Shown here: positions 16,832 to 25,353 of the stretch, in pieces
Layout: each line of letters starts with the position of its first letter
How positions within the stretch are numbered: the first letter of the stretch is position 1
Assembly: GCA_023229505.1 (NCBI GenBank)
Contig: JALNZD010000031.1
Coordinates: 1-48,487 of the forward strand
DNA length: 48,487 nucleotides
Source of the DNA: Bacteroidales bacterium
GTDB taxonomy: Bacteria; Bacteroidota; Bacteroidia; Bacteroidales; JAGOPY01
Reading direction: 5' to 3'
Notes under the pieces: generated by a model
What the model was told of the DNA's origin: nothing
Database searches by the model: none
The model's input: only the letters and a program-made list of their open reading frames with translations
Translations under genes and position numbers: made by a program

Positions 16832-18289
16832 TTAATCCCAAATTCCCATTAGCTCCCTGATCAATCTCGGGATATCAGTATTATCAATATATCCCGAAAA
16901 CCTTTCAGCTCCGGTACCGATCGTATAAACCGGCACATTCACACAAGTATGGGCATTAGAAGACCATGCGATACCTGCTTTTTTATCAAGGATCCCGACT
17001 GCAATATCCATAAATGGCTCAGCTTCACCATAAATGCCTTTTTCCGCAACTGTATGATAAACACTTTCAACAAAGGACTTTTTAAGTTGTGAAATTTCAT
17101 TTTCAGTGAGGAGTGTATTACGCTGGCGACTGTTCAAACCCATATCACTTTCCAGGACCTTCAGCATTTTGTTGAAATCTGCCTCGGAATCCCCGGATTT
17201 GTTCACCCTGAACTGGGCGACGATCTTGTTCAATTCCTCCACCGATGATTTCTGGTATTTCAGCAATCCGAAATGAGACTCATAGCCTGTTTCCACGTTG
17301 CCTAATGCCAGGCCGCCGGTTTCGTGATCTGCGGTCACGATGATCAAGGTTTCATCAGGGTGTTTCTCATAAAAAGCTACTGCATTCCCGATGGCCTTAT
17401 CAAAAGCTATTACTTCCTGGATGACGGCAGCACCATCATTCTTATGGCCCGCCCAGTCGATCTTTCCGCCTTCAACCATCATGAAAAACCCTTTTTCATT
17501 ATCCAGCATGCTGATAGCTTTCGAGGTGTAATCAGCTAAGGTAAAATCACCAGGCTCCATATCCAGTGAAAAGGGTAACGATCCTTCACTGGCCGGCCTG
17601 GGTGACAAAACCAAAGTCTTGCCACCTCCCGGCGCCAGCTTTTCAAATCCTTCACGCGTATTGACAACATTAAAGCCATTTTCCCTGGCAAGCTGGACCA
17701 GCTTGACCTCTTTCCCCTGCCAGGTGCCTTCCGGGTTCAGGAAACCACCGCCGGCAAAAAAATCAAAATTGCTCTGGGTCAGCTCTACCCCGATTTCGAA
17801 GTACATATCACGGTCAGGCTGATGGGCGTAGAAAACTGAAGGGGTGGCATGATCAATCGATGTACTGGTCACAACGCCCACTTTATAACCGTCTCTTTTG
17901 GCTTTGGTGGCAATGGATTCATAAGGCAAAGACCCCGAAGGATCCATGGATATGCGGCCAATATTGGTTTTATGGCCTGTGGCCAGCGCCGTTCCTGCGG
18001 CCGCTGAACAGGTAATCATCTGGTTATTGGCATACGTGCTTACTAATCCAACCTGTGGAAATTTCGTGAAATTCAGGTGCTCGAAACCAATCTTGTCTTC
18101 AAGAGCTGCCAGATAAGCTTCTGTTAAATTTACCTGGGCCAGTCCCATTCCATCACCAATAAATAAAAACACATATTTTACTTTTTGAGGATCATCGCCG
18201 GAAGGTAATATGGCAAAAACCCTTGAATTCAGGGCAAAAACCGTGAGGAAGACGATGAGGAGACGGATAAGGAAAATTCTTCTTTTCAT
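16832..18289 (-). CDS. Alkaline phosphatase (PhoA family), exported
   Basis: This 485-residue phosphomonoesterase is predicted to be periplasmic or outer-membrane-associated, with a signal peptide over residues 1-26 (cleavage near SRVFA). Metal and active-site motifs are in order: IGDGMG with Asp46, the nucleophile Ser95 in TCSAAAGTALATG, VEGGKIDWAGHKND, TADHETGG and SNAHTCVNVP. The residue before the nucleophile is Cys94, whereas E. coli PhoA has Asp101 there; the rest of the site is intact. It probably releases phosphate from organic phosphates. No Pho box was identified. It is divergent from the U32 gene, and each has its own TAnnTTTG box. Confidence 0.93.
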   Translation of the reverse strand: MKRRIFLIRLLIVFLTVFALNSRVFAILPSGDDPQKVKYVFLFIGDGMGLAQVNLTEAYLAALEDKIGFEHLNFTKFPQVGLVSTYANNQMITCSAAAGTALATGHKTNIGRISMDPSGSLPYESIATKAKRDGYKVGVVTSTSIDHATPSVFYAHQPDRDMYFEIGVELTQSNFDFFAGGGFLNPEGTWQGKEVKLVQLARENGFNVVNTREGFEKLAPGGGKTLVLSPRPASEGSLPFSLDMEPGDFTLADYTSKAISMLDNEKGFFMMVEGGKIDWAGHKNDGAAVIQEVIAFDKAIGNAVAFYEKHPDETLIIVTADHETGGLALGNVETGYESHFGLLKYQKSSVEELNKIVAQFRVNKSGDSEADFNKMLKVLESDMGLNSRQRNTLLTENEISQLKKSFVESVYHTVAEKGIYGEAEPFMDIAVGILDKKAGIAWSSNAHTCVNVPVYTIGTGAERFSGYIDNTDIPRLIRELMGIWD

Positions 18290-18314
18290 AAATTAAATTT
18301 CAGTCGATGAACCG

Positions 18315-18322
18315 CAAAAATA
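18315..18322 (-). promoter_or_regulatory. -7 element of the alkaline phosphatase gene (TATTTTTG)
   Basis: This is an exact TAnnTTTG match on the minus strand, 25 bp before the ATG at 18289. Confidence 0.5.
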
Positions 18323-18360
18323 CTAAGAAAAAGGGTTTCCAACCCATCAAAAAATCGGTG

Positions 18361-18368
18361 TAACTTTG
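18361..18368 (+). promoter_or_regulatory. -7 element of the U32 gene (TAACTTTG)
   Basis: This is an exact TAnnTTTG match only 5 bp before the ATG at 18374. The transcript would have almost no leader. Confidence 0.55.
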
Positions 18369-18373
18369 CCGCC

Positions 18374-19648
18374 ATGGATCAAAAGCTGAATTCAAGGGAT
18401 ATTGAGATCATGGCACCGGTGGGTTCTTATGAATCCCTGGCGGCTGCCATTCAGGGAAGAGCGGATTCTGTTTATTTCGGCATCGGGCAGCTGAACATGC
18501 GTTCCAAATCTACCCTGAATTTTACTTCTGAAGACCTTAAATCCATATCAGAAATATGCCGTGAAAACCATATCCGCTCTTATATCACCCTTAATTCCGT
18601 GATATTCGACGAAGAACTGGACATCATGCGGGCAATTATCGGGGAGGCAAAAAATACCGGGATCACTGCTATTATCGCTTCCGACCAGGCTGCTATCCAA
18701 TATGCCGCAAAGGTTGGAATGGAGGTCCATATGTCTACCCAAACCAATATCACCAACATCGAAGCAGTCCGCTACTATGCAAAATATGCTGATGTTATGG
18801 TCACAGCTCGTGAGCTGAACCTGGATCAGGTCAAAGCTATAACGGCAACAGTTGAAAAGGAGCAGATCAAAGGGCCTGACGGGCAGTTGGTGAAAATTGA
18901 AATTTTTGCTCATGGGGCCTTATGTATGGCAGTATCAGGGAAATGCTACCTGAGCCTCGATAACCTGAATTCATCGGCCAACCGGGGCGCATGCCTGCAG
19001 GTCTGTCGCAGGCCTTACAAGGTTTTTGACCGGGATGGGGAAATTGAGTTGGAGATCGACAATCAATACATCATGTCGCCTAAGGACTTGAAAACTATTG
19101 ATTTTATTGATAAGATACTCGGTGCTGGCGTTAAAGTCCTGAAGATTGAAGGCCGCGGCCGTTCACCGGAATATGTTAAAACGGTCACCCGTTGTTATAG
19201 AGAGGCAGTAGATGCTTATTTTAAAGGTACTTATAATGCAGATAAAATCAGGCAATGGAACCTGGATTTGGAGAAGGTTTACAACCGTGGTTTCTGGGAT
19301 GGTTATTACCTGGGTAGAAAGATGGGGGAATGGGCCGGGCAATATGGTTCCCAGGCGACCAGAAAAAAAGTTTATGTGGGAAAGATCATGAATTATTATT
19401 CCAAACCCGGGATCGCGGAGGTTAAGGTAGAAGCGCAGCCTCTCAGGGTCGGGGATGAGATACTTATAATCGGGCCTACCACTGGTGTTTGCGAAGATAA
19501 AGTCAGGGAGATATGGCTGCATGAGAAAATGGTCGATAAAACCGTCAAAGGGGATCTGTGCACCCTCCCGGTAGGGACATTTCTCAGGCCGTCGGATAAA
19601 CTTTATAAATGGATCGATTCAAAAGAAGTACGGGCACAGGCTGATTAA
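18374..19648 (+). CDS. U32 family protein (tRNA/rRNA hydroxylation type, TrhP/YhbU-like)
   Basis: This 424-residue protein is of the family listed as peptidase U32. Characterised members (TrhP, RlhA) take part in prephenate-dependent RNA hydroxylation and hold an iron-sulfur cluster. Seen here are a TIM-barrel start (IMAPVGSYESLAAAIQGRAD, SVYFGIGQLNMR), the family signature FAHGALCMAVSGKCYLS near residues 178-195, NRGACLQVCRRPY with further cysteines, and a C-terminal beta domain from about 330. The signature cysteines that would bind the cluster are present. The start is the ATG at 18374. By length it is nearer TrhP than RlhA, but the exact RNA target cannot be told from sequence. A strong hairpin follows the stop. 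Confidence 0.88.
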   Translation: MDQKLNSRDIEIMAPVGSYESLAAAIQGRADSVYFGIGQLNMRSKSTLNFTSEDLKSISEICRENHIRSYITLNSVIFDEELDIMRAIIGEAKNTGITAIIASDQAAIQYAAKVGMEVHMSTQTNITNIEAVRYYAKYADVMVTARELNLDQVKAITATVEKEQIKGPDGQLVKIEIFAHGALCMAVSGKCYLSLDNLNSSANRGACLQVCRRPYKVFDRDGEIELEIDNQYIMSPKDLKTIDFIDKILGAGVKVLKIEGRGRSPEYVKTVTRCYREAVDAYFKGTYNADKIRQWNLDLEKVYNRGFWDGYYLGRKMGEWAGQYGSQATRKKVYVGKIMNYYSKPGIAEVKVEAQPLRVGDEILIIGPTTGVCEDKVREIWLHEKMVDKTVKGDLCTLPVGTFLRPSDKLYKWIDSKEVRAQAD

Positions 19649-19654
19649 AAAGAA

Positions 19655-19681
19655 ACTGCCCCGGGAAATAGCCGGGGCAGT
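19655..19681 (+). terminator. Terminator-like hairpin after the U32 gene
   Basis: Perfect 10-bp arms ACTGCCCCGG and CCGGGGCAGT enclose a 7-base loop, 7 bp after the stop. Only a short TTTT follows, at a distance. Confidence 0.75.
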
Positions 19682-19740
19682 GACCAGTTTTGCCAAACCT
19701 TAAGGAGAGAATTAGATATTCTAACATGCATTAATCCACT

Positions 19741-19758
19741 TATTACAATTTTGTAATA
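19741..19758. promoter_or_regulatory. Operator-like palindrome before the PHP gene stub
   Basis: TATTACAA and TTGTAATA flank a central TT, giving 8-bp perfect arms, 19 bp before the ATG of the truncated PHP gene. It could be the operator of the former gene. Confidence 0.45.
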
Positions 19759-19776
19759 CTTTTTATTGTAATTTTT

Positions 19777-19872
19777 ATGTGGTCTTTGTTTAACCTGCAT
19801 ACCCACTCCAATTTTTGTGACGGCTCGGGAGATCCTGAAGAATATGTGATATCCGCCATGAATGCGGGGTAA
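19777..19872 (+). pseudogene. Stub of a PHP-domain phosphoesterase gene (5' end only)
   Basis: This 31-codon frame opens MWSLFNLHTHSNFCDGSGD and continues PEEYVISAMNAG before TAA. The HTH metal motif (His8, His10), the downstream DG and the PEEYV helix are the classic first motif of PHP-family phosphoesterases such as histidinol-phosphatase. Family members run to about 250-280 residues; here everything after the first helix is gone and the stop falls directly against the fabH stop codon at 19873. It is a gene 5' end left at a deletion or rearrangement breakpoint. The product would not be functional. Confidence 0.7.
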
Positions 19873-20871
19873 TTATTTTGGGTCGTAGCCCCATCTGATC
19901 CAGATGGCTCCCCAGGTAAAACCGCCTCCAAAAGCAGAGATGATCAGGTTGTCGCCTTTTTTGAGCTGGTTTTCCCATTCCCATAAACAAAGCGGGATAG
20001 TAGCTGATGTAGTGTTACCGTATTTTTCAATATTGATCATCACTTTTTCTTTAGGGAGGCCCATTCTTCTGGCTGTAGCATCAATGATCCGCAGGTTGGC
20101 CTGATGAGGGACAAGCCAGGCAATGTCTTCCGATTTGAGATTATTTCTTTCCATGATCTCTACGGAAACATCAGCCATTCCAACAACCGCAAATTTAAAA
20201 ACAGACTGCCCTTCCTGGTATACATAATGTTCCCGAAGATCAATTGTTTCCTGTGACGCGGGCTTCACAGCTCCGCCGCCTTTTTGATGCAGGAAAGATC
20301 TGCCTATACCGTCAGTTTTCATGATGGCATCCATAATACCGTAGTCTTCCATGGTCGGTTCAAGTAAAACCGCCCCGGCTCCGTCACCAAAAAGCACGCA
20401 GGTTGTCCGGTCAGTGTAATCAGTCATCATCGACATTTTTTCTGCCCCGACAACAATGATTTTTTTATGGGTTCCAGCTTCAATGAACTGGGCGGCGGTA
20501 TGAAGGGCAAATACAAAGCCTGAACAGGCGGCGTTGATATCAAAACTCCAGGCATTCTTCAAGCCGCACTTATCACTGATTATATTAGCAGTGGCTGGAA
20601 AAGCATAATCAGGTGTTACCGTGGCGCAGATCAGCAGGTCTATCTCTTCCGGGCGTGTGCCTGTTTTTTCGAGCAAGCCCGTAACAGCAGGAGCACCAAT
20701 GTCAGATGTCCCTTTTCCCGGTTCCCGCATGATTCTTCTTTCTTTAACACCAGTGCGGATCATTATCCACTCATCGTTGGTATCAACCATTTTTCCCAGT
20801 TCATTATTGGTCAGGATATAATCAGGCACCCAACCGTGAATACCGGTTATGGCTGCTCTCAATTTTTGCAT
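19873..20871 (-). CDS. fabH: Beta-ketoacyl-ACP synthase III
   Basis: FabH condenses acetyl-CoA (or a branched starter) with malonyl-ACP to begin fatty acid synthesis. The catalytic triad is intact: Cys116 in NAACSGF, His256 in VPHQANLRI and Asn286 in GNTTSA. At 332 residues the length is typical. It is the last gene of the minus-strand operon DUF177-rpmF-plsX-fabH, starting 10 bp after plsX, the usual Bacteroidota order. Starter-unit preference cannot be read from sequence. Its stop codon abuts the PHP gene stub, so the DNA downstream of the operon has been rearranged. Confidence 0.97.
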   Translation of the reverse strand: MQKLRAAITGIHGWVPDYILTNNELGKMVDTNDEWIMIRTGVKERRIMREPGKGTSDIGAPAVTGLLEKTGTRPEEIDLLICATVTPDYAFPATANIISDKCGLKNAWSFDINAACSGFVFALHTAAQFIEAGTHKKIIVVGAEKMSMMTDYTDRTTCVLFGDGAGAVLLEPTMEDYGIMDAIMKTDGIGRSFLHQKGGGAVKPASQETIDLREHYVYQEGQSVFKFAVVGMADVSVEIMERNNLKSEDIAWLVPHQANLRIIDATARRMGLPKEKVMINIEKYGNTTSATIPLCLWEWENQLKKGDNLIISAFGGGFTWGAIWIRWGYDPK

Positions 20872-20881
20872 GTCGACAAGG

Positions 20882-21844
20882 TTAGTCTTTGTTGTTGAGT
20901 GAAAACTTCTGCAAAGCTTTTTGGATTTTAGAATTAAGCTTCACATCGTGTACTTCTTTGGAAAGAAGGATCATATTTTTTATGGCGATGTTGTTGGAGA
21001 TGCCATGACCAACAATGACGGTGGAATTAATGCCGAGCAACGGTGTACCGCCGTAATTTTCGTAATTCATCCGGTCAATGTATTCATCACGTAATCCTCT
21101 CTTGACCAGCATCCTGTAAACGGATTCCATCAGTTTGAGGACCACATTGCCGGTAAAGCCGTCACAAACGATCACATCGGCTTTGTCTTTTAAGATATCA
21201 CGCCCTTCAATGTTCCCGATGAAATTGAAATCTTTTGAGTCTTTCATCAGGGCAAAGGATGATTGGCAAAGCAGGTTACCTTTTTCTGCCTCAGTTCCGA
21301 GATTGAGCAGGGCAACCCGTGGATTTTCGACCTTGTAAATATTCTCTGCATAGAGTGAACCCAATATGCCGAATTGATACATTACATCGGGCTTAGTGTC
21401 AGTGATAGTGCCCACATCCAGCAAAATGGATATACTGCCGTTTTCTTTTGGGACAATAGCATAAGTACACGGACGGATGATACCCTGGATAGTATTTACA
21501 CTATACATCGAACCGACTACCATGGCTCCGCTATTGCCTGCACTGGAAAACGCATCCAGGTCCCCGTTCTTGAGCATTTGAAAACCAATGGAAATGCTGG
21601 ACTTAGGTTTTTGGACAATAGCACGGGTAGGGTGTTCTCCCATTCCAATCACTTCGGGGGCATCTATGATGCTGAAGGCGTCTGGGCCAATGCCGGCCAG
21701 CTTGAGTTCTTCCAAAATAACTTTTTCCGACCCGATTAATACGATCTGGTCGTTGGGAGAAATTTCATTTAGGGCTAAGCACGCACCTTCAATGGTGGCT
21801 TTTGGGGCAAAATCCCCCCCCATGACGTCAAGTCCTATTCTCAT
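20882..21844 (-). CDS. plsX: Phosphate acyltransferase
   Basis: PlsX turns acyl-ACP into acyl-phosphate for phospholipid synthesis at the membrane surface. The 320 residues open MRIGLDVMGGDFAPKATIEG, the family hallmark, and include GMGEHPTRAIVQKPKSSI, SAGNSGAMVVGS, LDVGTITDTKPD, CDGFTGNVVLK and GTPLLGINSTVIVGHG. All conserved blocks are present in order. It sits between rpmF and fabH in the standard operon, linking ribosomal protein and lipid synthesis genes. The start ATG at 21844 agrees with the family. Confidence 0.97.
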   Translation of the reverse strand: MRIGLDVMGGDFAPKATIEGACLALNEISPNDQIVLIGSEKVILEELKLAGIGPDAFSIIDAPEVIGMGEHPTRAIVQKPKSSISIGFQMLKNGDLDAFSSAGNSGAMVVGSMYSVNTIQGIIRPCTYAIVPKENGSISILLDVGTITDTKPDVMYQFGILGSLYAENIYKVENPRVALLNLGTEAEKGNLLCQSSFALMKDSKDFNFIGNIEGRDILKDKADVIVCDGFTGNVVLKLMESVYRMLVKRGLRDEYIDRMNYENYGGTPLLGINSTVIVGHGISNNIAIKNMILLSKEVHDVKLNSKIQKALQKFSLNNKD

Positions 21845-21875
21845 CAGTACGAGAGCTTGTGTAAGTTATTGTGGA

Positions 21876-22064
21876 TTACTCCCCGGCTTTACTTATCACC
21901 AGCTTACCCTTATAATAAAGGTCTCCGTCAACATAATAAGCACGGTGGTAAACATGTATTGCTCCTGTTACAGGACAAGTGGCCAGTGTTGGCTTTTCAA
22001 TCTTGTCATGCGTCCTTCTCTTATCCCTTCTGGTTTTAGAATGTTTTCTTTTAGGATGTGGCAT
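21876..22064 (-). CDS. rpmF: 50S ribosomal protein L32
   Basis: This 62-residue basic protein (MPHPKRKHSKTRRDKRRTHD start) is clearly ribosomal protein L32 of the large subunit. The CPVTGAIHVYHRAYYVDG core matches Bacteroidota L32; the four zinc cysteines found in some bacteria are reduced to one. It lies 31 bp upstream of plsX and 20 bp downstream of the DUF177 gene, the conserved arrangement. Confidence 0.96.
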   Translation of the reverse strand: MPHPKRKHSKTRRDKRRTHDKIEKPTLATCPVTGAIHVYHRAYYVDGDLYYKGKLVISKAGE

Positions 22065-22084
22065 ATTTGTAAGTATTAATTTTC

Positions 22085-22609
22085 CTATTCATTATAATGA
22101 TCTTTCAATTTCTGAAGTGCTTCCCATCGGGGATCGATCGGATATTCTTCTTTTTCAATGATATACCGGGTCACTTCAGAATTGCAAAGGCTGATACCGT
22201 TCTCATCAGTGCCGTGAACCTTCTTAAAAGGAAGCATAAGATGAATGTATTCATAAAGAAATTGGCTGACATCAAGTTCATGCTCTTTTTCTGTTATGAC
22301 CAGAATATCTTCCGATTCCTCATGGTGATCAACACCAAACTTCACGATCAGTTTTTGCTTACCGTTTATAGGCTGATCAAATTCTTCAGCACACTTGTCG
22401 CAGGGAATCCTGACCGTACCGGCAATGGCGAAGTAAAGGACCATCATCCGCACCTGCTTATCAAGCAGGCAATCCACATGAAGTCTTCCCTTTTTGATCT
22501 CCGAGTATTCAAAATGCTCAAAGAACTTGTCTTCAATCTCAAAGTTAAAAGTGTGATTTCCTAACTTTAACCCACTGAAAGGGATAATGAAATGTTTAAG
22601 GTAATTCAC
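22085..22609 (-). CDS. DUF177 (YceD-like) protein
   Basis: This 174-residue protein is of the DUF177/YceD family, nearly always found just upstream of rpmF; the E. coli homologue is linked to 23S rRNA or ribosome accumulation. Visible features are the CDKC pair in VRIPCDKCAEEFDQPI, the DVSQFLYEYIHLMLPFKKVH block and the C-terminal DPRWEALQKLKD, all typical. It is the first gene of the operon and has its own TAAATTTG box. The start ATG at 22609 gives MNYLKHFIIPFSGLK, as in other Bacteroidota. Confidence 0.85.
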   Translation of the reverse strand: MNYLKHFIIPFSGLKLGNHTFNFEIEDKFFEHFEYSEIKKGRLHVDCLLDKQVRMMVLYFAIAGTVRIPCDKCAEEFDQPINGKQKLIVKFGVDHHEESEDILVITEKEHELDVSQFLYEYIHLMLPFKKVHGTDENGISLCNSEVTRYIIEKEEYPIDPRWEALQKLKDHYNE

Positions 22610-22635
22610 CGAAATCCCTCTTGAAAATTGGGGTG

Positions 22636-22643
22636 CAAATTTA
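22636..22643 (-). promoter_or_regulatory. -7 element of the DUF177-rpmF-plsX-fabH operon (TAAATTTG)
   Basis: This is an exact TAnnTTTG match on the minus strand, 26 bp before the DUF177 ATG. Confidence 0.55.
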
Positions 22644-22722
22644 AAGATATTATTTTGAAATACAAAAGAATAATTTGAATATCAAAATTTCGTCCCATTA
22701 TGTGAAATAATTAACAAAAGGT

Positions 22723-22730
22723 TAATTTTG
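22723..22730 (+). promoter_or_regulatory. -7 element of the proline dehydrogenase gene (TAATTTTG)
   Basis: This is an exact TAnnTTTG match, 59 bp before the ATG at 22790. Confidence 0.5.
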
Positions 22731-22789
22731 CAGATCGATTTTAAGATTAGAGATTTATCATCAAACTAAATTAACTAAAATTAATAAAG

Positions 22790-23701
22790 ATGATCAACAA
22801 GATGATCGCGTCCATGCTGCCGCATATGCCTAAAAACTTCGTCTGGATATTTTCTAAAAGATATATTGCCGGAAAAAAGATTGGAGATGCCATCCGGGTA
22901 TCAAAAGAATTAAACGGCCAGGGGATCAGGGTGACAGTAGACCTGCTCGGGGAATTCATCACCAAACTTAGTGAAGCTGAAAAGAATAAGATAGAATACC
23001 TCAATATCATCGATACTTTCGTCAAAGAAAAGATCGATGGTAATTTTTCCCTGAAGCCCACCATGTTCGGCCTGTTGATCGATAAGGATGTCTGCTATAA
23101 AAACATTCAGGAAATCGTTCAGAGAGCAGCCTCCTATCAAAACTTCATCAAGATAGATATGGAAGATTCCCAGTGTGTGGATCTTGAAATTGAACTCTTC
23201 AGGAAACTGAAAGCAGAATTTCCTGAAAGTGTCGGTCTGGTATTCCAGGCTTACTTGAAAAGGACCCTGAAGGACATTGAGGATTTACTCGACATTAATT
23301 CTAAGGAAAACCCGGTCAATTACAGGATTTGCAAGGGCATTTATGTGGAATCACCTGAAATCGCTTACAATAAGTACGAAGAGATCAACAGGCATTTCCT
23401 TGAAGATCTTGAATTCATCTTCAAACATGGGATTTATCCCGGCATAGCCACCCATGACAAGCCACTCGTTGAAGGCGCTTATAAGCTAATCGAAAAATAT
23501 AAAGTCCAAAAGAACATGTATGAGTTCCAGATGCTTTACGGCGTGACGCCGGAGCTCAGGAAATCCATCCTTGACAGAGGCCATAACATGCGTGTTTACG
23601 TTCCTTTCGGCGAACAATGGTTTGCTTATTCCACCCGCCGGCTAAAAGAAAATCCTAAAATGGCCATGCTGATCATCAAGGCGTTGTTTTTCAGAGGATG
23701 A
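22790..23701 (+). CDS. Proline dehydrogenase family protein (stand-alone, FAD-dependent)
   Basis: This 303-residue flavoenzyme of the PRODH fold should oxidise proline to pyrroline-5-carboxylate. Motifs include VTVDLLGEFI near residue 50, LKPTMFGL, FIKIDMEDSQ, VGLVFQAYLKRT, YRICKGIYVESPEIAY, GIATHDKPL, EFQMLYGV and the C-terminal YVPFGEQWFAYSTRRLKENP, the substrate-binding YxxRR end of the family. It is the single-domain form without a fused P5C dehydrogenase, and none lies nearby. It has its own promoter box, and the TGA is followed by the atpD promoter. Confidence 0.93.
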   Translation: MINKMIASMLPHMPKNFVWIFSKRYIAGKKIGDAIRVSKELNGQGIRVTVDLLGEFITKLSEAEKNKIEYLNIIDTFVKEKIDGNFSLKPTMFGLLIDKDVCYKNIQEIVQRAASYQNFIKIDMEDSQCVDLEIELFRKLKAEFPESVGLVFQAYLKRTLKDIEDLLDINSKENPVNYRICKGIYVESPEIAYNKYEEINRHFLEDLEFIFKHGIYPGIATHDKPLVEGAYKLIEKYKVQKNMYEFQMLYGVTPELRKSILDRGHNMRVYVPFGEQWFAYSTRRLKENPKMAMLIIKALFFRG

Positions 23702-23726
23702 TTATTGAAAATTAACCAAGTTATCC

Positions 23727-23734
23727 TATCTTTG
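23727..23734 (+). promoter_or_regulatory. -7 element of atpD (TATCTTTG)
   Basis: This is an exact TAnnTTTG match 22 bp before the atpD ATG. Confidence 0.6.
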
Positions 23735-23756
23735 CGCCAAATTTTGAAAAATACTC

Positions 23757-25265
23757 ATGGAGAAAAAAACGATCGGAAAAATTGCCCAGATCATCGGGCC
23801 GGTAGTTGACGTTTCTTTTGAAAATGAAGCTGACCTGCCGAATATTTACGATTCCCTCGAGGTGACCAACGACAAGGGAGAAGTTATCGTCCTTGAGTGT
23901 CAGCAGGACATCGGCGAAAATACGATCCGCACAGTTGCTATGGACTCTACTGACGGGATGCGCAGGGGAATGGATGTAATTTCTACAGGAAAACCAATTT
24001 CCATGCCGGCTACAGAAGAGATCCGGGGGCGGTTGTTCAATGTGATCGGTCAGCCTATCGACGGGTTGGGTGAAGTTTCAAGAGAAAGATTATACCCGAT
24101 CCACCGGGATCCGCCAACATTCGAAAACCTGACTACCCGCCAGGAAGTGCTCTATACCGGTATTAAAGTTATCGACCTGATCGAACCTTATGCCAAAGGC
24201 GGTAAAATCGGTTTATTTGGTGGTGCCGGTGTAGGAAAGACGGTCATCATCATGGAGCTGATCAACAATATCGCGAAAGTTTATTCCGGTATGTCGGTGT
24301 TCGGTGGCGTCGGTGAAAGAACCCGTGAAGGCAATGACCTGCTGCGGGAAATGATCGAGTCCGGTGTTATCCAGTATGGTGAAGAATTTTTGAAAGATAT
24401 GGAGAACGGGGGCTGGGACCTTTCTAAAGTTGACCGCAATAAACTTAAAGATTCCAATATCACGCTGGTGTTCGGCCAGATGAATGAACCTCCCGGCGCT
24501 CGTGCCCGCGTGGCTTTGTCGGGCTTGACCCTTGCAGAATATTTCCGCGACGGGGATGAAAAATCCGGCGGAAGGGATATCCTTTTCTTTATCGATAATA
24601 TTTTCCGTTTCACCCAGGCTGGTTCTGAAGTATCAGCCTTGCTGGGACGTATGCCTTCAGCCGTTGGTTACCAGCCAACATTGGCCACGGAAATGGGTAT
24701 CATGCAGGAACGCATCACTTCAACCAAGCGGGGATCCATCACGTCCGTGCAGGCAGTTTATGTTCCTGCCGATGACCTTACCGACCCTGCTCCGGCCACT
24801 ACTTTTGCCCACCTTGACGCCACAACGGTATTGAACAGAAAGATTTTTGAAATCGGGATTTACCCGGCAGTTGATCCGCTGGATTCAACTTCCCGCATTC
24901 TTAGCGCTGAAATTGTCGGCGAGGAGCATTACCGAACCGCTCAGCGCGTAAAGCAGATCCTGCAACGTTATAAGGAACTCCAGGATATCATTGCCATCCT
25001 CGGGATGGATGAACTTTCCGACGAAGATAAAATGGTTGTAAACCGCGCTCGCCGTGTGCAGCGTTTCCTGTCGCAGCCTTTCCATGTGGCTGAGCAGTTT
25101 ACCGGCATCCCCGGAACCATTGTACCAATTGAAGATACTATCAAAGGGTTCAAAATGATCATGGATGGCGAGGTTGATGAATATCCCGAAGCAGCCTTTA
25201 ACCTGGTTGGAACCATTGAGGAAGCGATTGAGAAAGGAAAGAGGATTTTGGCAGAAAACCAATAA
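23757..25265 (+). CDS. atpD: ATP synthase F1 subunit beta
   Basis: This 502-residue catalytic subunit of the F1 ATP synthase faces the cytoplasm. It has a beta-barrel N-terminus (GKIAQIIGPVVDVSFENE), the P-loop GGAGVGKT at about 155-162, GERTREGNDL with the catalytic glutamate, LFFIDNIFRFTQAGSEVSALLGRMPS, and a helical C-terminal domain. All catalytic residues are intact. As is common in Bacteroidota, atpD is grouped with atpC away from the other subunit genes. An 88-bp gap with two heptad arrays separates it from atpC, unusual for such a pair. Confidence 0.99.
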   Translation: MEKKTIGKIAQIIGPVVDVSFENEADLPNIYDSLEVTNDKGEVIVLECQQDIGENTIRTVAMDSTDGMRRGMDVISTGKPISMPATEEIRGRLFNVIGQPIDGLGEVSRERLYPIHRDPPTFENLTTRQEVLYTGIKVIDLIEPYAKGGKIGLFGGAGVGKTVIIMELINNIAKVYSGMSVFGGVGERTREGNDLLREMIESGVIQYGEEFLKDMENGGWDLSKVDRNKLKDSNITLVFGQMNEPPGARARVALSGLTLAEYFRDGDEKSGGRDILFFIDNIFRFTQAGSEVSALLGRMPSAVGYQPTLATEMGIMQERITSTKRGSITSVQAVYVPADDLTDPAPATTFAHLDATTVLNRKIFEIGIYPAVDPLDSTSRILSAEIVGEEHYRTAQRVKQILQRYKELQDIIAILGMDELSDEDKMVVNRARRVQRFLSQPFHVAEQFTGIPGTIVPIEDTIKGFKMIMDGEVDEYPEAAFNLVGTIEEAIEKGKRILAENQ

Positions 25266-25271
25266 AAAGTA

Positions 25272-25299
25272 GGCAGTTGAAAGTTGACAGTCGGCAGTT
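25272..25299 (+). repeat. Heptad array, GGCAGTT type, four copies
   Basis: The units are GGCAGTT, GAAAGTT, GACAGTC and GGCAGTT. The array begins right after the atpD stop. Confidence 0.75.
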
Positions 25300-25310
25300 T
25301 GCTTTTAGTC

Positions 25311-25345
25311 TTCTGTATTCTGTATTCTGACTTCTGTATTCTTAA
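25311..25345 (+). repeat. Heptad array, unit TTCTGTA, five copies
   Basis: The units are TTCTGTA twice, TTCTGAC, TTCTGTA and TTCTTAA. The array ends 8 bp before the atpC ATG, in its ribosome-loading region. Confidence 0.85.
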
Positions 25346-25353
25346 TTAAAAAT

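Noticed and set aside
22097..22564. 155-codon plus-strand open frame
   Set aside because: It is antisense to the DUF177 gene and has no recognisable motif; the DUF177 gene has conserved context and a promoter box.
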